Assembly (NCBI GenBank): GCA_032718475.1
Contig: JAUCBJ010002535.1
Coordinates: forward strand, 1-35,439
Origin: Nemertoderma westbladi
Lineage: Eukaryota; Xenacoelomorpha; Nemertodermatida; Nemertodermatidae
Direction: 5' to 3'
DNA: 35,439 nucleotides
The position numbers and the translations under genes are program-made. Under the pieces are notes generated by a model. The model had not been told where the DNA came from. It worked only from the letters and a program-made list of their open reading frames with translations, and did not search any database. Below, in pieces: positions 10,956 through 21,184 of this stretch; position 1 is the stretch's first letter; each line of letters starts with the position of its first letter.

Positions 10956-10959
10956 TCCA

Positions 10960-13525
10960 ACCAATGCCTCAGAGCCAGAACAAGCAGTCAACTTTTATGA
11001 AGATCTGACTGGATTTATAAAGGACATTCCGAAACACAATGTTAAAGTCATTGCAGGCGACCTGAATGCGCAAATTGGCCCAGAAGACATCAAGGGTTAC
11101 ACCTATAACACCAGTTCTAACAGAAATGGGTACTTACTTTTAGACCTAATAGAAGAATGTGAATTGATACCAACAAACAACACATTCGAAAAGAGTAAGG
11201 GGAAGCTATAGACCTTTCAATACCCTATTGGAACCAAAGCACAACTGGATTACATCCTTATAAACAAAAAGTGGAGAAACAGCATGATCAACTGCGAAGC
11301 ATACAGCTCGTTCAACCTAATTGGTTCGGACCACAGAATTGTGACTGCAGAGATCAGACTCAGTTTGAGAGTCAGCCAACCCAGGACAAGCAAGCAAATC
11401 ACCTATGACTGGGAGAAACTCAGAACTGACAATGCTGTAAAGGATGCTTGCACAGTAAAAGTTCAAAACCGCTTTGAAGCACTTCATTCAATGGATGAAG
11501 ACCAGTCCACCGATTCAATGTACCAGAATATAATAACAGCCCACAAGGAATCAGCTAAGAGTCATATCCCCCTGAAACCCAAACGAAAACAGTATGTGTC
11601 ATGGAAAAACTCTGAGGTTACTTGTAAGAGAGAAGGTCTTAAGATAGCCTATAAAGTTAAAACCGAACAACCAACAACCGAAAACATTAACAAGGTTGAG
11701 AAAGCTAAGGACGATCATAAATTGTCGTACAACATCAGCCATGAAAATTACATACAGGATAAAATTGAAGCAATTACAACTGCTCACATACAGCAACAAT
11801 CAAGACGTACCTGGCAAACTGCAAATGGGGTATCTGGTCGGAAAAGTTGTGCAAATGGGCGCCTCAAAACCGATAGCCCTGAAGAACGTGTTGGGAAGTG
11901 GAAAAATCACTTCAGCAACTTGCTTGGGCAGCCAGCCACCAAACATCGAGGTCAGACCTACAAGGAAAATATATGACAAGACACTACCTATAGAAACAGG
12001 GGACTTCACACCTGCCGAACTCCAAAGAAGCATTAAAAGCATGTCCAATAATAAAGCGAGTGGATTAGATGAAATCCCCCGCGGAGGTATGGAAAACCGG
12101 AGTGTTAAACAGACCATTATTGAATGTTTGCAACTGGAGGTTAAAAGGGGAAAAGCCACTTTGGACCAATTTGGACTAAAGATCAACTAAAGACTCTCCC
12201 CAAGAAAGGAGACCTCGGCATACCAACAAACTATCGTGGGATCTGTCTGCTTGTGGTAGCTGCCAAAATATACAATAAAATGATTCTATATAGGATTAGG
12301 CCTCACATAGAGAAAACTACTGCGTAAGAGCCAAAACGGATTTCGACCAAATAGATCAACAATAGCTCAGATACTTGCACTACGGAGACTGATTGAAGGA
12401 ATTAAGTCAAAGAATCTCCCCGCAGTCGTGACTTTTGTGGACATCAAGAAGGCATTCGACTCCATCCATAGAGGTAAAATTCTTGAAATCCTAAGAGCTT
12501 ATGGAATACCAGAAGTAATTGTTGCTGCATTGTATTGTTATATTGTGACATAGAAGCGCAGGTACTCTCACCAGATGGTGAAACTGAGTTTTTCTCAATC
12601 CTGGCTGGTGCACTGCAAGGTGACACATTAGCACCATTACTATTTGTAATTGTGCTGGATTACGCAATGAGGACGGCCACAACGGGTGAAGATTTGGGAT
12701 TCACACTTCAAGAACGCAGAAGTAGTAGATATCCGGCAACTACAGTCACAGACACCAACTTTGTGGATGACATCATCATCTCTCTAATACGCTAGCAGAT
12801 GCACAGCTTCTACTAAATAAAGTGGAGAGGGCTGCTAAGGAGGTTGTATTGCATATAAATGCTACCAAGACCGAATTCATGACCTTTAATGTTGATGGAA
12901 ACTTGACAACCATTGATTATAATCATCTAAGGAAGGTCGACGACTTCCAGTACCTTGGATCATGGATAGAGAGTAGCAAAAAGGACATAGAAGTTAGGAA
13001 AGCAAAGGCTTGGGTAGCTCTATCAAAAATGGATACCATCTGGAAATCAGATCTTTCCCTGCACCTGAAGACTAAGTTCTTTCCAGCCACAGTGGAAAGT
13101 GTATTTTTATACGGGGGTGAGACCTGGACACTGACTAAATCACTTGATCAACGAATTGATGGTTGCTACACAAGACTACTAAGGGCAGCCCTAAACATCA
13201 GCTGGAGACAACACATGACAAACGCCGAGCTTTATGGTTACAATACTACCTGTATCAACAACACTCCATGAACCCAGATTAAGATTCAGTGGGCACTGCT
13301 GGCGAAGTAAAGACGAGGTCATACCAGATCTACTTTTCTGGCAACCAACTCATGGAAAGCGTAGTCGTGGACGACCAGCCATAACATATATAGAACAACT
13401 TGAAAGGGATACTGAACTTGGGAGAAACGAAATTGCGACAACTATGGAGAATCGGGAAACCTGGAAGAATCTCATTTCCACTGTGCGAGTTCGCTCGACC
13501 TAATAGTAGTAGTAGTAGTAGTGCA
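10960..13525 (+). mobile_element. RTE-like LINE, degenerate but long (family 2)
   Basis: A non-LTR retrotransposon of a second, related family, with endonuclease (APE type) then reverse transcriptase. Endonuclease motifs: GDLNAQIG near 11060, QLDYILINKKW near 11250, SDHRIV near 11327. RT motifs: NNKASGLDEIP near 12045, QNGF near 12335, VDIKKAFDS near 12440, ALQGDTLAPLLF near 12610 and FVDD at 12760-12771. The C-terminal RLRFSGHCWRSKDE segment (13277 on) has the same layout as family 1. At least four frameshifts and an in-frame TAG at 11208 break the frame, so the copy is dead. It ends in a (TAG)n tail at 13501-13521. The endonuclease N-terminus is missing, so the copy is 5'-truncated. Clade (RTE) is inferred from domain layout and tail. 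Confidence 0.88.
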
Positions 13526-14450
13526 TAATATAAATTACATAATAAATAAATCAACATGACCTAGTATTATAAAATAAATTATTCGCCAATAAAGTACCAA
13601 TATAATAAATATACTGTATACAGGGTAGGCCAGTAAAGATATTAAAGTCCAGGTTGTCATAGGCAGTCAAATCCATAATAAAATCGGAAATTATATTTAT
13701 GAGGTGATAATTACTTCTACTAGTTTACCCATCTTACCTACATGTCAGTTAATCAAGCTCAATGAACAGCAAATCAAAAGGTTCCACCGCTTTAAAAAGG
13801 TATACTAGGTGCTTAAAGGGGAAATAGTTTCAGTTCACCTATTATCGCCCTTGCAACTACCCGTAATTCTTCCACCGATACTTTAGGAAGTATTGTAACA
13901 AAGTCTTAGTGTTCGCTGCGCCAAAAGTTTCTAAGTTAAGCGAGAAAGCGACTTATTAGATTATTTGTACAGTCTTTTGTCTTTCTATATAACACTCTTC
14001 TTTCAAAGACCAGTTCTTTTGACGGTATTTTCCCAAAGACCGTATTGTCTGGTGTTTACAGATTTTTATGTTATTTTCAAGGTCTTATTATTATTTTCAG
14101 TCTTAGTGTTTTATTATTAATATTTTCAAATGTTCAAAGAAGTATCTATTTTTGTAAACGATTCTAAAATGATTTTTTTTTTAATTTCTTCTTTTACCCG
14201 GTTTTTATATCTTTTCTTTCCTGGGTGTATATCAAAGAACAGTAGTTACTGCTTATTAACAGTGACCGAAGTTACACCAATTTTTACCGAGACCTATATA
14301 AACTGATGATCGTAACCCCCTTCGCCCCCTAGACCGGCCACCTTTTTAGACTATACAAAAATTAGGCGCCCCTAGTGTATCGGATGAAATGGAAACTACA
14401 TTACACGGATAATGACAGGTCTTTAAATTTCTTGAGTGTTTAGAGTTCAT
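13526..14450. other. Non-coding stretch, nothing recognised
   Basis: AT-rich with T-rich runs. No frame of significance, no RNA gene, no recognised repeat. Confidence 0.5.
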
Positions 14451-14454
14451 TCAC

Positions 14455-14665
14455 CCCATTATTGTGGACATGTATAGGGCAAAAAGAGTCCCCCAAGAAC
14501 TGAAAACAAATAAGTTGGCCCCAAAAAGGGCAACTTAACAACCAATGGATTCTTTCGTGAAGTCGCATTTATCTCGATTGCTACAAAGCCATACAATAGA
14601 ATTATATTAAAACGCATCAGGGATCCTGTTGAGAGACTGCTACGTGGGAACCAGAACGTATTCCA
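14455..14665 (+). mobile_element. LINE fragment (family 1, start of RT)
   Basis: Counterpart of about 24500-24735 (reverse complement). The frames contain IVDMYRAKRVPQELKTNK and, after shifts, NRIILKRIRDPVERLLRGNQN. Ends are abrupt and no 3' tail is present, so this is an internal scrap. Confidence 0.82.
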
Positions 14666-15197
14666 TATAAAACATAGTAAATTTTCTGGCTTTAAACCTG
14701 TAACGCACGATATCCTCGCGATAATCTGCTCTTCAACGATGCCATTTACACATTAAAACGGGAAATTTGACTTCACCAAAGAGCAGTCTACATTACACCC
14801 TTGCCTGGATTATCGTGTCATATGCACCAGACTCACAGCAGCAGTTAGGTATTCTTCAACCTTATTAGCAAGTAGTGATTTGTAAGTATTGTTAGAAAAT
14901 AAAACTGGCCATGCAAGGATTTCAAATATTTAAAAACTTTCGAATTTAATTGGAAAATTCCAATTAAAAAAAATTGTGTACAGTACATTATATTCCAATT
15001 ATTATAACATATGCTAGCTATACCATGAGTTAGATTTTCTCTGCTATAAATTACATGTTAAATATTAGGTAATTTTTAGCTGATTATACTCTAGGCTACT
15101 TACTAAGAAGCGATAATTGATTACGTTTTTAAATGTCTGAAATTCCTATGATATCTCCACAGTCTACATTTAATAGTGTAGGCCGAAAAGTTCCAAC
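14666..15197. other. Downstream flank of glutamine synthetase, non-coding
   Basis: Lies 3' of the glutamine synthetase stop codon (gene on the minus strand), so it probably includes its 3' UTR. A short perfect hairpin (TTTAATTGGAA / TTCCAATTAAA) lies near 14943-14966. Possible polyadenylation signals exist in AT-rich DNA but none stands out. Confidence 0.4.
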
Positions 15198-15393
15198 TTA
15201 TTCTCCAAGAACCACTGTACGAATAATAATCTCAGTAACGGAATACGGGTCGCAGTTGGAGGATGGTCTCCTATCCTCCAAGTATCCACATTTATCGGCA
15301 GCGACCTGTCTCGGAACCCGAATACTCGCCCCCCTATTAGCCACACCCCAAGAGAAGTCGTCTATGTGAGCTGTTTCGTGTTTGCCGGTTAAC
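15198..15393 (-). CDS. Glutamine synthetase exon 5 (C-terminus)
   Basis: Completes codon 301 and encodes residues 302-365, then TAA at 15198-15200. Acceptor AAAATCCATAG at 15394. It contains [30 protein letters not shown] and the [17 protein letters not shown] motif; it ends VVLGE, a shorter tail than in vertebrates. Confidence 0.93.
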
Positions 15394-18300
15394 CTATGGA
15401 TTTTAAATGATGAATTATTACATAGTGGCCGCGGGCAAAAATCTTGCGAAATTCAACACTGGTAGATGGAGAAGGGGGGGGGGGGGGGGGGGGGACGGGT
15501 GGGGGGTTAATTATTAATTAAGGGAAATAAATATTTTTGGCTGTAGTTACTTATTTTTTACATATACCGGTTTCTTTTACATACGTTGTAGTACTGTAGG
15601 TCTATATAGTAGGACAGATCCTATTTGCTTGTGATTTTGTTTTTCGTTGTTTTTTTTTGCTCAGTAATCCACCTAAAATGATCACAAAATCTTTAAAGAG
15701 CGTCAAACCTTCGTTTATTGTCCGCCCCTTGGTTTGGATCGTAGGCAGCTATATGTTCTTTATGTCTTAGGGATAATCTATTACAAGCTTTCTCTATCTC
15801 AACTAAGCCATTAGGTTCACGCATTTCTAGAGTAGAGAAGTTTGTATGAGCTCCGGCGCCATTCCAGTCCCCTAAAATATTTAATTAGAATTTTAAAGAT
15901 TAGTAGAAAGGTTATAATTAGTTATAGTTATAATTAATTACTTGATTTTTAGGTTTACAATCTTATCAAGATTAGTTATATTTATTTTTTAAAAAAGCTC
16001 AAAAGTTGTTGCTTATATTATAAAATAGCTTGATATACTGTAGAACGGTCTTTGGCTGTGGCAGCGTCACAGAGAAAGTTATCAAGGTAGACAGCCCATA
16101 ACTTTCTTTCTCTCAAAAGACACTGTCCTTGAAGATGCGGCTAATATCGCAAGAGTCCTGAGGGATAGGGAGTTGTGCAGCACAACTCTGTCGACAAGCC
16201 GGCATAGCATTCTTAATGCATGCTGCCGCATAGAAAACCAATTGCATGGTGGTGGCTCCAATTATTTTGTTAAACCAGCCTACTGTAGCATCTCAATGTG
16301 CAGCTGTACCTGTAATGCAACAGACCAATTATAGATATATACTGTGCAGTAGTATGTCATGTTATCGGTTGTTCTCTTAAAAATATTACTGTGTAAGTAA
16401 CGATAATTAACAAAATCCTCACCAGGAATAGGTTTTGGATCAAAGCTGACAACAACACCAAAGTCCTCAGCAACCCGATGCAATAGGAACCTCGCCATCC
16501 ACAGCTGATCACCGATATCGACTCCTACACAAGGGCCGACTTGGAACTCCCACTGACTTGGCATGACTTCCGCGTTGGTTCCAGCTATTGTTATACCGGC
16601 GTAAATACAGGCTTTATAATGGGCTTCAACTATTTCACGTCCGTAGACTTTATCGCAACCAACACCGCAATAATAGGGACCCTGGAAATAAATACAACAA
16701 AATACATGAGATCCTCTTACAAAAGGTCAATGTGTTGATGTAAATAAAAAATATATCAGGGGGTTTCAGATTAGGTTATATTTATTTGTTTGTTGTTTCC
16801 CCGAAGAGAGGATTTCACAGATTAGCACACTTGCCAGTCTCTATTTTTTGAACTTACAACCTACTTTTCCTGCAAAAGGAACTTGTCTTTTCAAATATAC
16901 TTGTAATCATACCCAAAAATACAGTACATGTATAACGATATTCATTACTGCCATTGATACAACTACTACAGTATTGTAGGTTGAGCGAGCTCGGGCTGTG
17001 GAAATGAGATCCGTCCAGGCTTCCCGATTCTCCATAGTTGTCACAATTTGGTTTCTCCTAAGTTCAGTATCCCTTTGAAGCTGGTCTATTTATTTTATAG
17101 CCGGTCGTCCACGACTACGCTTTCCATGAGTTGGTTGCCAGGAAAGTAGATCTGGTATGACCTCATGTTTAATTCTCCAGAAGAGCCCGCGGAATATTAA
17201 TCTGCGTTCACGGAGGGTGGTTGATACAGGAGGTATTGTACCATAAAGCTCGGCATTTGTCATTGTGTTGTCTCCAGCTGATGTTTAAGACTGCCCTTGT
17301 GTAATAATGCATTTTATAGGAAGGTATCTAGGAGGGGTTTTGTGCCCTTGTGTAATAACCATCAATTCGCAGTAAAGTGATTTCGTCAGTGTCCAAGTGT
17401 CACCAACGTATAAATGTAGAGGACTATACTGCACTGTCAAGTTTCCATTAACATTAAAAGCCATGAAGTCGGTATTGGTAGCATTATGCAATTCAACCTC
17501 CTTAGCAGCCCTCTATACTTTATTTAGTAGAAGCTGTGCATCTGTTAGCGTATTTTAAAGCAGGGCAATGTTATCTGGATAGTTATAAAACCCGAAAATA
17601 ACGAAAAAGACGAATTTATCAGCGAAAATATCAAAATTATCAAACAATCTACAAAACCTCGCTTTCTAATAAGATCGATATTATTAGAAGACACACTTTA
17701 CATTTTTTAATTAATTAAATCCAATAATTTCGCCCCATTTTCGACCTTAAAAGTAATTTAATACCAAATACTGTCTGTTGGTTGGTTGTTGTGTGTTGAC
17801 CAATAATGGCGGCTTGGATGAACCAACTCAGCATCAGCAGATCAGTACTGCGGGCCTACTTGTGTGTTACTGTACAAGCATGGTACGGTACAGCCTGAAG
17901 CGGCAAAGTTGAAAGAAGTGGTCCGGTACCCTACAGTAACCCAAAACTGCAACAATGTAATTCTCATATAATTTTTTGCATTACGGCATACGGTACCTTA
18001 ACGCTACCTAGCCTTGGTGTGCACTGTACAGTGACTGTCAGGCAAGTGGTGCGGCGGATGTGAACATGTGAACGGCAGAATTGCAGTCCAGCAGTCGTAA
18101 TGCAATAACTGCAGTAGGCCCACATTTTGACTACAGTCCTAATTTGAGCGCCATCTTGTGGTGTTTTGCAATCATTGGATCACCCCTAACAACCAATCAA
18201 CAGAGCCAGTATTTTGGTATTAAATTACTTTTAGGGTCGAAAATGGGGCGAAAGTATCGGATTTTCTTAATTAAATAATGTAAAGTGTGCCTTCTAATAA

Positions 18301-20991
18301 TACCTATCTCACTGGAAAGCGAGATTTTATCTATAGTTTTATAATTTCGATATTTTCGTTAATAATTTCGTCTTTTTCGTTTTATTCGGGTATTATAACT
18401 ATCCATGTCATCTAAGTATTTGTGACTGTAGTTTCTGGATATCTGTTACTTCAACATAACGGGCATTTCCCAATAACATTCAGTATTAATTTACCCATAG
18501 AACTAGTGTACTGTACTTTGCTGAAGCACATCGTTAGGCCGGAAATACCCTCAATATACTTTTTAACGTAATCTATAGGCCTAATCAAAGTGCCTTAATA
18601 TTCCTTCTTAGCATCTTATTAGTGCCTTATACTGTAGTCATTTATTTACTTTATACGATACTATAAACTGATATAATACTTAAATAGTTAGACTATACTT
18701 TACCTGAGGACCAGGGAATCCTTATCTAGGCCAACCATATGGGTGCCCATCTCTAACACTATACTTTACCTGAGGACCAGGGAATCCTTGTCTAGGCCAA
18801 CCATATGGGTGCCCATCTCTATCTAACACTATACTTTACCTGAGGACCAGGGAATCCTTATCTAGGCCAACCATATGGGTGCCCATCTCTATCTAACACT
18901 ATACTTTACCTGAGGAAAAGGGAATCCTTGTCTAGGCCAACCATATGGGCGCCCATCTCTATCTAACACTATACTTTACCTGAGGAAAAGGGAATCCTTG
19001 TCTAGGCCAACCATATGGGCGCCCATCTCTATCTAACACTATACTTTACCTGAGGACCAGGGAATCCTTGTCTAGGCCAACCATATGGGTGCCCATCTCT
19101 ATCTAACACTATACTTTACCTGAGGACCAGGGAATCCTTGTCTAGGCCAACCATATGGGTGCCCATCTCTATCTAACACTATACTTTACCTGAGGACCAG
19201 GGAATCCTTGTCTAGGCCAACCATATGGGTGCCCATCTCTATCTAACACTATACTTTACCTGAGGACCAGGGAATCCTTGTCTAGGCCAACCATATGGGT
19301 GCCCATCTCTATCTAACACTATACTTTACCTGAGGACCAGGGAATCCTTGTCTAGGCCAACCATATGGGTGCCCATCTCTATCTAACACTATACTTTACC
19401 TGAGGACCAGGGAATCCTTGTCTAGGCCAACCATATGGGTGCCCATCTCTATCTAACACTATACTTTACCTGAGGACCAGGGAATCCTTGTCTAGGCCAA
19501 CCATATGGGTGCCCATCTCTATCTAACACTATACTTTACCTGAGGACCAGGGAATCCTTGTCTAGGCCAACCATATGGGTGCCCATCTCTATCTAACACT
19601 ATACTTTACCTGAGGACCAGGGAATCCTTGTCTAGGCCAACCATATGGGTGCCCATCTCTATCTAACACTATACTTTACCTGAGGACCAGGGAATCCTTG
19701 TCTAGGCCAACCATATGGGTGCCCATCTCTATCTAACACTATACTTTACCTGAGGACCAGGGAATCCTTGTCTAGGCCAACCATATGGGTGCCCATCTCT
19801 ATCTAACACTATACTTTACCTGAGGACCAGGGAATCCTTGTCTAGGCCAACCATATGGGCGCCCATCTCTATCTAACACTATACTTTACCTGAGGACCAC
19901 GGAATCCTTGTCTAGGCCAACTATATGGGTGCCCATCTCTATCAAACACTATACTTTACCTGAGGACCAGGGAATCCTTGTCTAGGCCAACCATATGGGC
20001 GCCCATCTCTATCTAACACTATACTTTACCTGAGGACCACGGAATCCTTGTCTAGGCCAACCATATGGGCGCCCATCTCTATTTAACACTATACTTTACC
20101 TGAGGACCAGGGAATCCTTGTCTAGGCCAACCATATGGGTGCCCATCTCTAACACTATACTTTACCTGAGGACCAGGGAATCCTTGTCTAGGCCAACCAT
20201 ATGGGTGCCCATCTCTATCTAACAGAGTATATTCCTGTTCAATGCCAAACCAAGGCTTGTGACTTTTAATTCTTTCCATAATTTCGTTGCAAGTACTCCT
20301 AAAATAAAACTTTCATTAAGCTTCGCACAAAACGCTCTGTTCAAAAAATTAATATGGATTTAGAATAGAAATTGTCAAAATATTTATACCAACAAAATCA
20401 GGTGATTCTGCATACCACAAAGCTACAGTGTACAGTAGATGGTTGGATCTGAACGCCAACGCAGTGGGAGTCTGTAATGAAGTTGCAGGCCCTCCAGTTT
20501 AGTCGCAGATTATCATATTAGCTATTCGGAGGTTTTGTGACAAATCTATTGCTGACAGAACCTACGATTACCTAAAGAGTTATCGTTCATCATAATATTT
20601 CACCGTTAGCTCAAAATGAATGGAATGCATTGTAATTGATTTACCTGTTGTTTGTTTTTGCTTTATCCATCTTGTAATCATAAACTTCACACATACAAAG
20701 CTTATTATTACCCCGTCGGAAAGGATCATTGAACAACGCCACGGGTTTAATAAACATGTCGCTGTTCTTTCCTTCCGCCTGTCCCGTCGAAGATCCATCG
20801 TAGTTCCAAATAATTAATTCGTCCGGGGACTTCGGAACGGAATTATAAGTTTTCGTTTTGCACCGCAAACCTTCACCGGTTCCGTCGATCCAAACGTACA
20901 TAACTTGGACTTTTGGATCTTTGGGTTCCAAAGCAAGGTAGTTTTGAAGAACAGCCTTTTTCCCCATGTCATCAATATTTGAATGAGCCAT
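15198..20991 (-). CDS. Glutamine synthetase (type II), complete, five exons
   Basis: ATP-dependent ligation of ammonia to glutamate, giving glutamine; a cytosolic or mitochondrial decameric enzyme of the eukaryotic GSII family. Five exons (20991-20645, 20298-20166, 16681-16423, 15871-15709, 15393-15198) join in frame to 1098 nt, 365 residues, slightly shorter than the ~373 of vertebrates. Active-site residues are all present with a +2 offset from human numbering: E136 and E138 (FGIEQEYTL), E198 and E205 ([16 protein letters not shown]), H255 ([10 protein letters not shown]), E307 ([13 protein letters not shown]) and the [11 protein letters not shown] and [11 protein letters not shown] segments. 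All introns are GT-AG; the intron 4 donor (AAG|GTTTGA) is weak. Start ATG at 20991 has A at -3 and G at +4. Intron 2 (~3.5 kb) contains LINE family 2, a nested foldback element and 22 copies of the exon 2 donor region. No frameshift or stop was found in the joined exons, so the gene is probably functional. Orthology among GS paralogues is not resolved. Confidence 0.95.
15474..15494. repeat. poly(dG) run, 21 nt, in intron 4
   Basis: G homopolymer on the plus strand, hence C-rich on the strand of the gene, about 80 nt upstream of the exon 5 acceptor. A second G-rich patch (GGGTGGGGGG) follows. Confidence 0.9.
15709..15871 (-). CDS. Glutamine synthetase exon 4
   Basis: Residues 248-300 with split codons at both ends. 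Acceptor AATATTTTAG at 15872; donor CGAAG|GTTTGA at 15709/15708, a weak match past the invariant GT but required by frame and family alignment. It contains [13 protein letters not shown] and [11 protein letters not shown]. Confidence 0.92.
16088..16230 (+). mobile_element. LINE 3'-terminal fragment (family 1) in intron 3
   Basis: Matches 632-795 of the copy at the window start: GACAGCCCAT, CTTGAAGATGCGG, GATAGGGAGT and TCGACAAGCCGGCA blocks in order. It lies antisense to glutamine synthetase. No TAG tail remains. Confidence 0.82.
16423..16681 (-). CDS. Glutamine synthetase exon 3
   Basis: Residues 161-246 and one base of codon 247. Acceptor ATTTCCAG at 16682; donor CCTG|GTGAGG at 16423/16422. 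It begins [16 protein letters not shown] and contains [16 protein letters not shown] and FDPKPIPG, catalytic-domain hallmarks. Confidence 0.95.
16965..18450 (-). mobile_element. RTE-like LINE 3' part (family 2), split by a foldback element
   Basis: Reverse complement matches 12710-13525: the tail region (CTACTACA), GGTCGTCCACGACTACGCTTTCC, TCATGAGTT-type blocks and AGCAGCCCTC all recur. The homology breaks at 17574 and resumes at 18405 (GACTGTAGTTTCTGGATATC), so the 830-bp element at 17575-18404 was inserted into it. It also carries a partial internal duplication (two TGCCCTTGTGTAATAA blocks near 17293 and 17342). No open frame. It lies in intron 2 of glutamine synthetase, in the gene's direction. 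Confidence 0.85.
17575..18404. mobile_element. MULE-like foldback MITE, long terminal inverted repeats
   Basis: 830 bp with no coding capacity. The first ~220 bp and the last ~230 bp are imperfect inverted repeats: both ends read GGATAGTTATAA, then share CGAAAAAGACGAA, CACACTTTACAT, CGCCCCATTTTCGACC and AAAAGTAATTTAATACCAAA. Flanks are ATGTTATCT (17566-17574) and ATGTCATCT (18405-18413), a 9-bp duplication with one change, matching a single copy in the intact LINE. Long arms plus a 9-bp duplication are typical of Mutator-like elements; the class is inferred. Confidence 0.85.
18693..20222 (-). repeat. 22-copy tandem array of glutamine synthetase exon-2 end plus 5' splice site
   Basis: Units of 70 bp (66 bp at both extremes), with donor junctions at plus-strand 18704, 18770, then every 70 bp to 20100, and 20166. 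On the gene strand each unit is 57 nt coding [19 protein letters not shown] followed by 13 nt GTAAAGTATAGTG of intron. The proximal unit is part of exon 2 itself. Every unit keeps CTCAG|GTAAAGT intact. Variation is light: H-to-R (GGCACCC/GGCGCCC), FPGPQ-to-FPFPQ, FRGPQ, and one TATC-less spacer type. No spacers, so not a CRISPR array. Confidence 0.97.
20166..20298 (-). CDS. Glutamine synthetase exon 2 (proximal donor)
   Basis: Residues 117-160. Acceptor TTTATTTTAG at 20299; donor CCTCAG|GTAAAGT at 20166/20165. It contains [11 protein letters not shown] with two metal-binding glutamates, and ends [16 protein letters not shown]. The last 57 nt plus 13 nt of intron are the unit of the following tandem array, so this donor is the first of 22 near-identical ones; the frame requires this one (or the next) for an open product. 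Confidence 0.95.
20645..20991 (-). CDS. Glutamine synthetase exon 1
   Basis: Residues 1-115 plus two bases of codon 116. It holds the N-terminal beta-grasp domain: [17 protein letters not shown], then [15 protein letters not shown] and the [16 protein letters not shown] strand. Donor ACAACAG|GTAAAT at 20645/20644. The start at 20991 is chosen because it fits family length and has a good context. A possible upstream acceptor (CTTCTTAATTACAG, near 21037) would allow an additional 5' UTR exon. Confidence 0.95.
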
Positions 20992-21184
20992 CTTAGGGTT
21001 ATTTCGTTATATAGGAGTCTATCTAATTACTGTAATTAAGAAGCTTAAATAAGTGTAACGTTACCTTAAAACTATAATTACATATGGCATGATCCGTCCT
21101 AAACTACTAAGCTGGCTACCCTAGAAACAAAACCACCCTAACGTGGTCAGCAATAAACTTACCAAATTTAGCGATAATTTTTAA

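Noticed and set aside
18693-20222. CRISPR-like regularly spaced repeat
   Set aside because: The 70-bp units are head-to-tail without unique spacers, and the unit is glutamine synthetase coding sequence plus intron start, in a eukaryotic genome.
21005-21030. TATA-like CTATATAACG upstream of the glutamine synthetase ATG
   Set aside because: It is only about 20 nt from the start codon, so transcription starting 30 nt downstream would lose the ATG; more likely part of a 5' UTR or intron.
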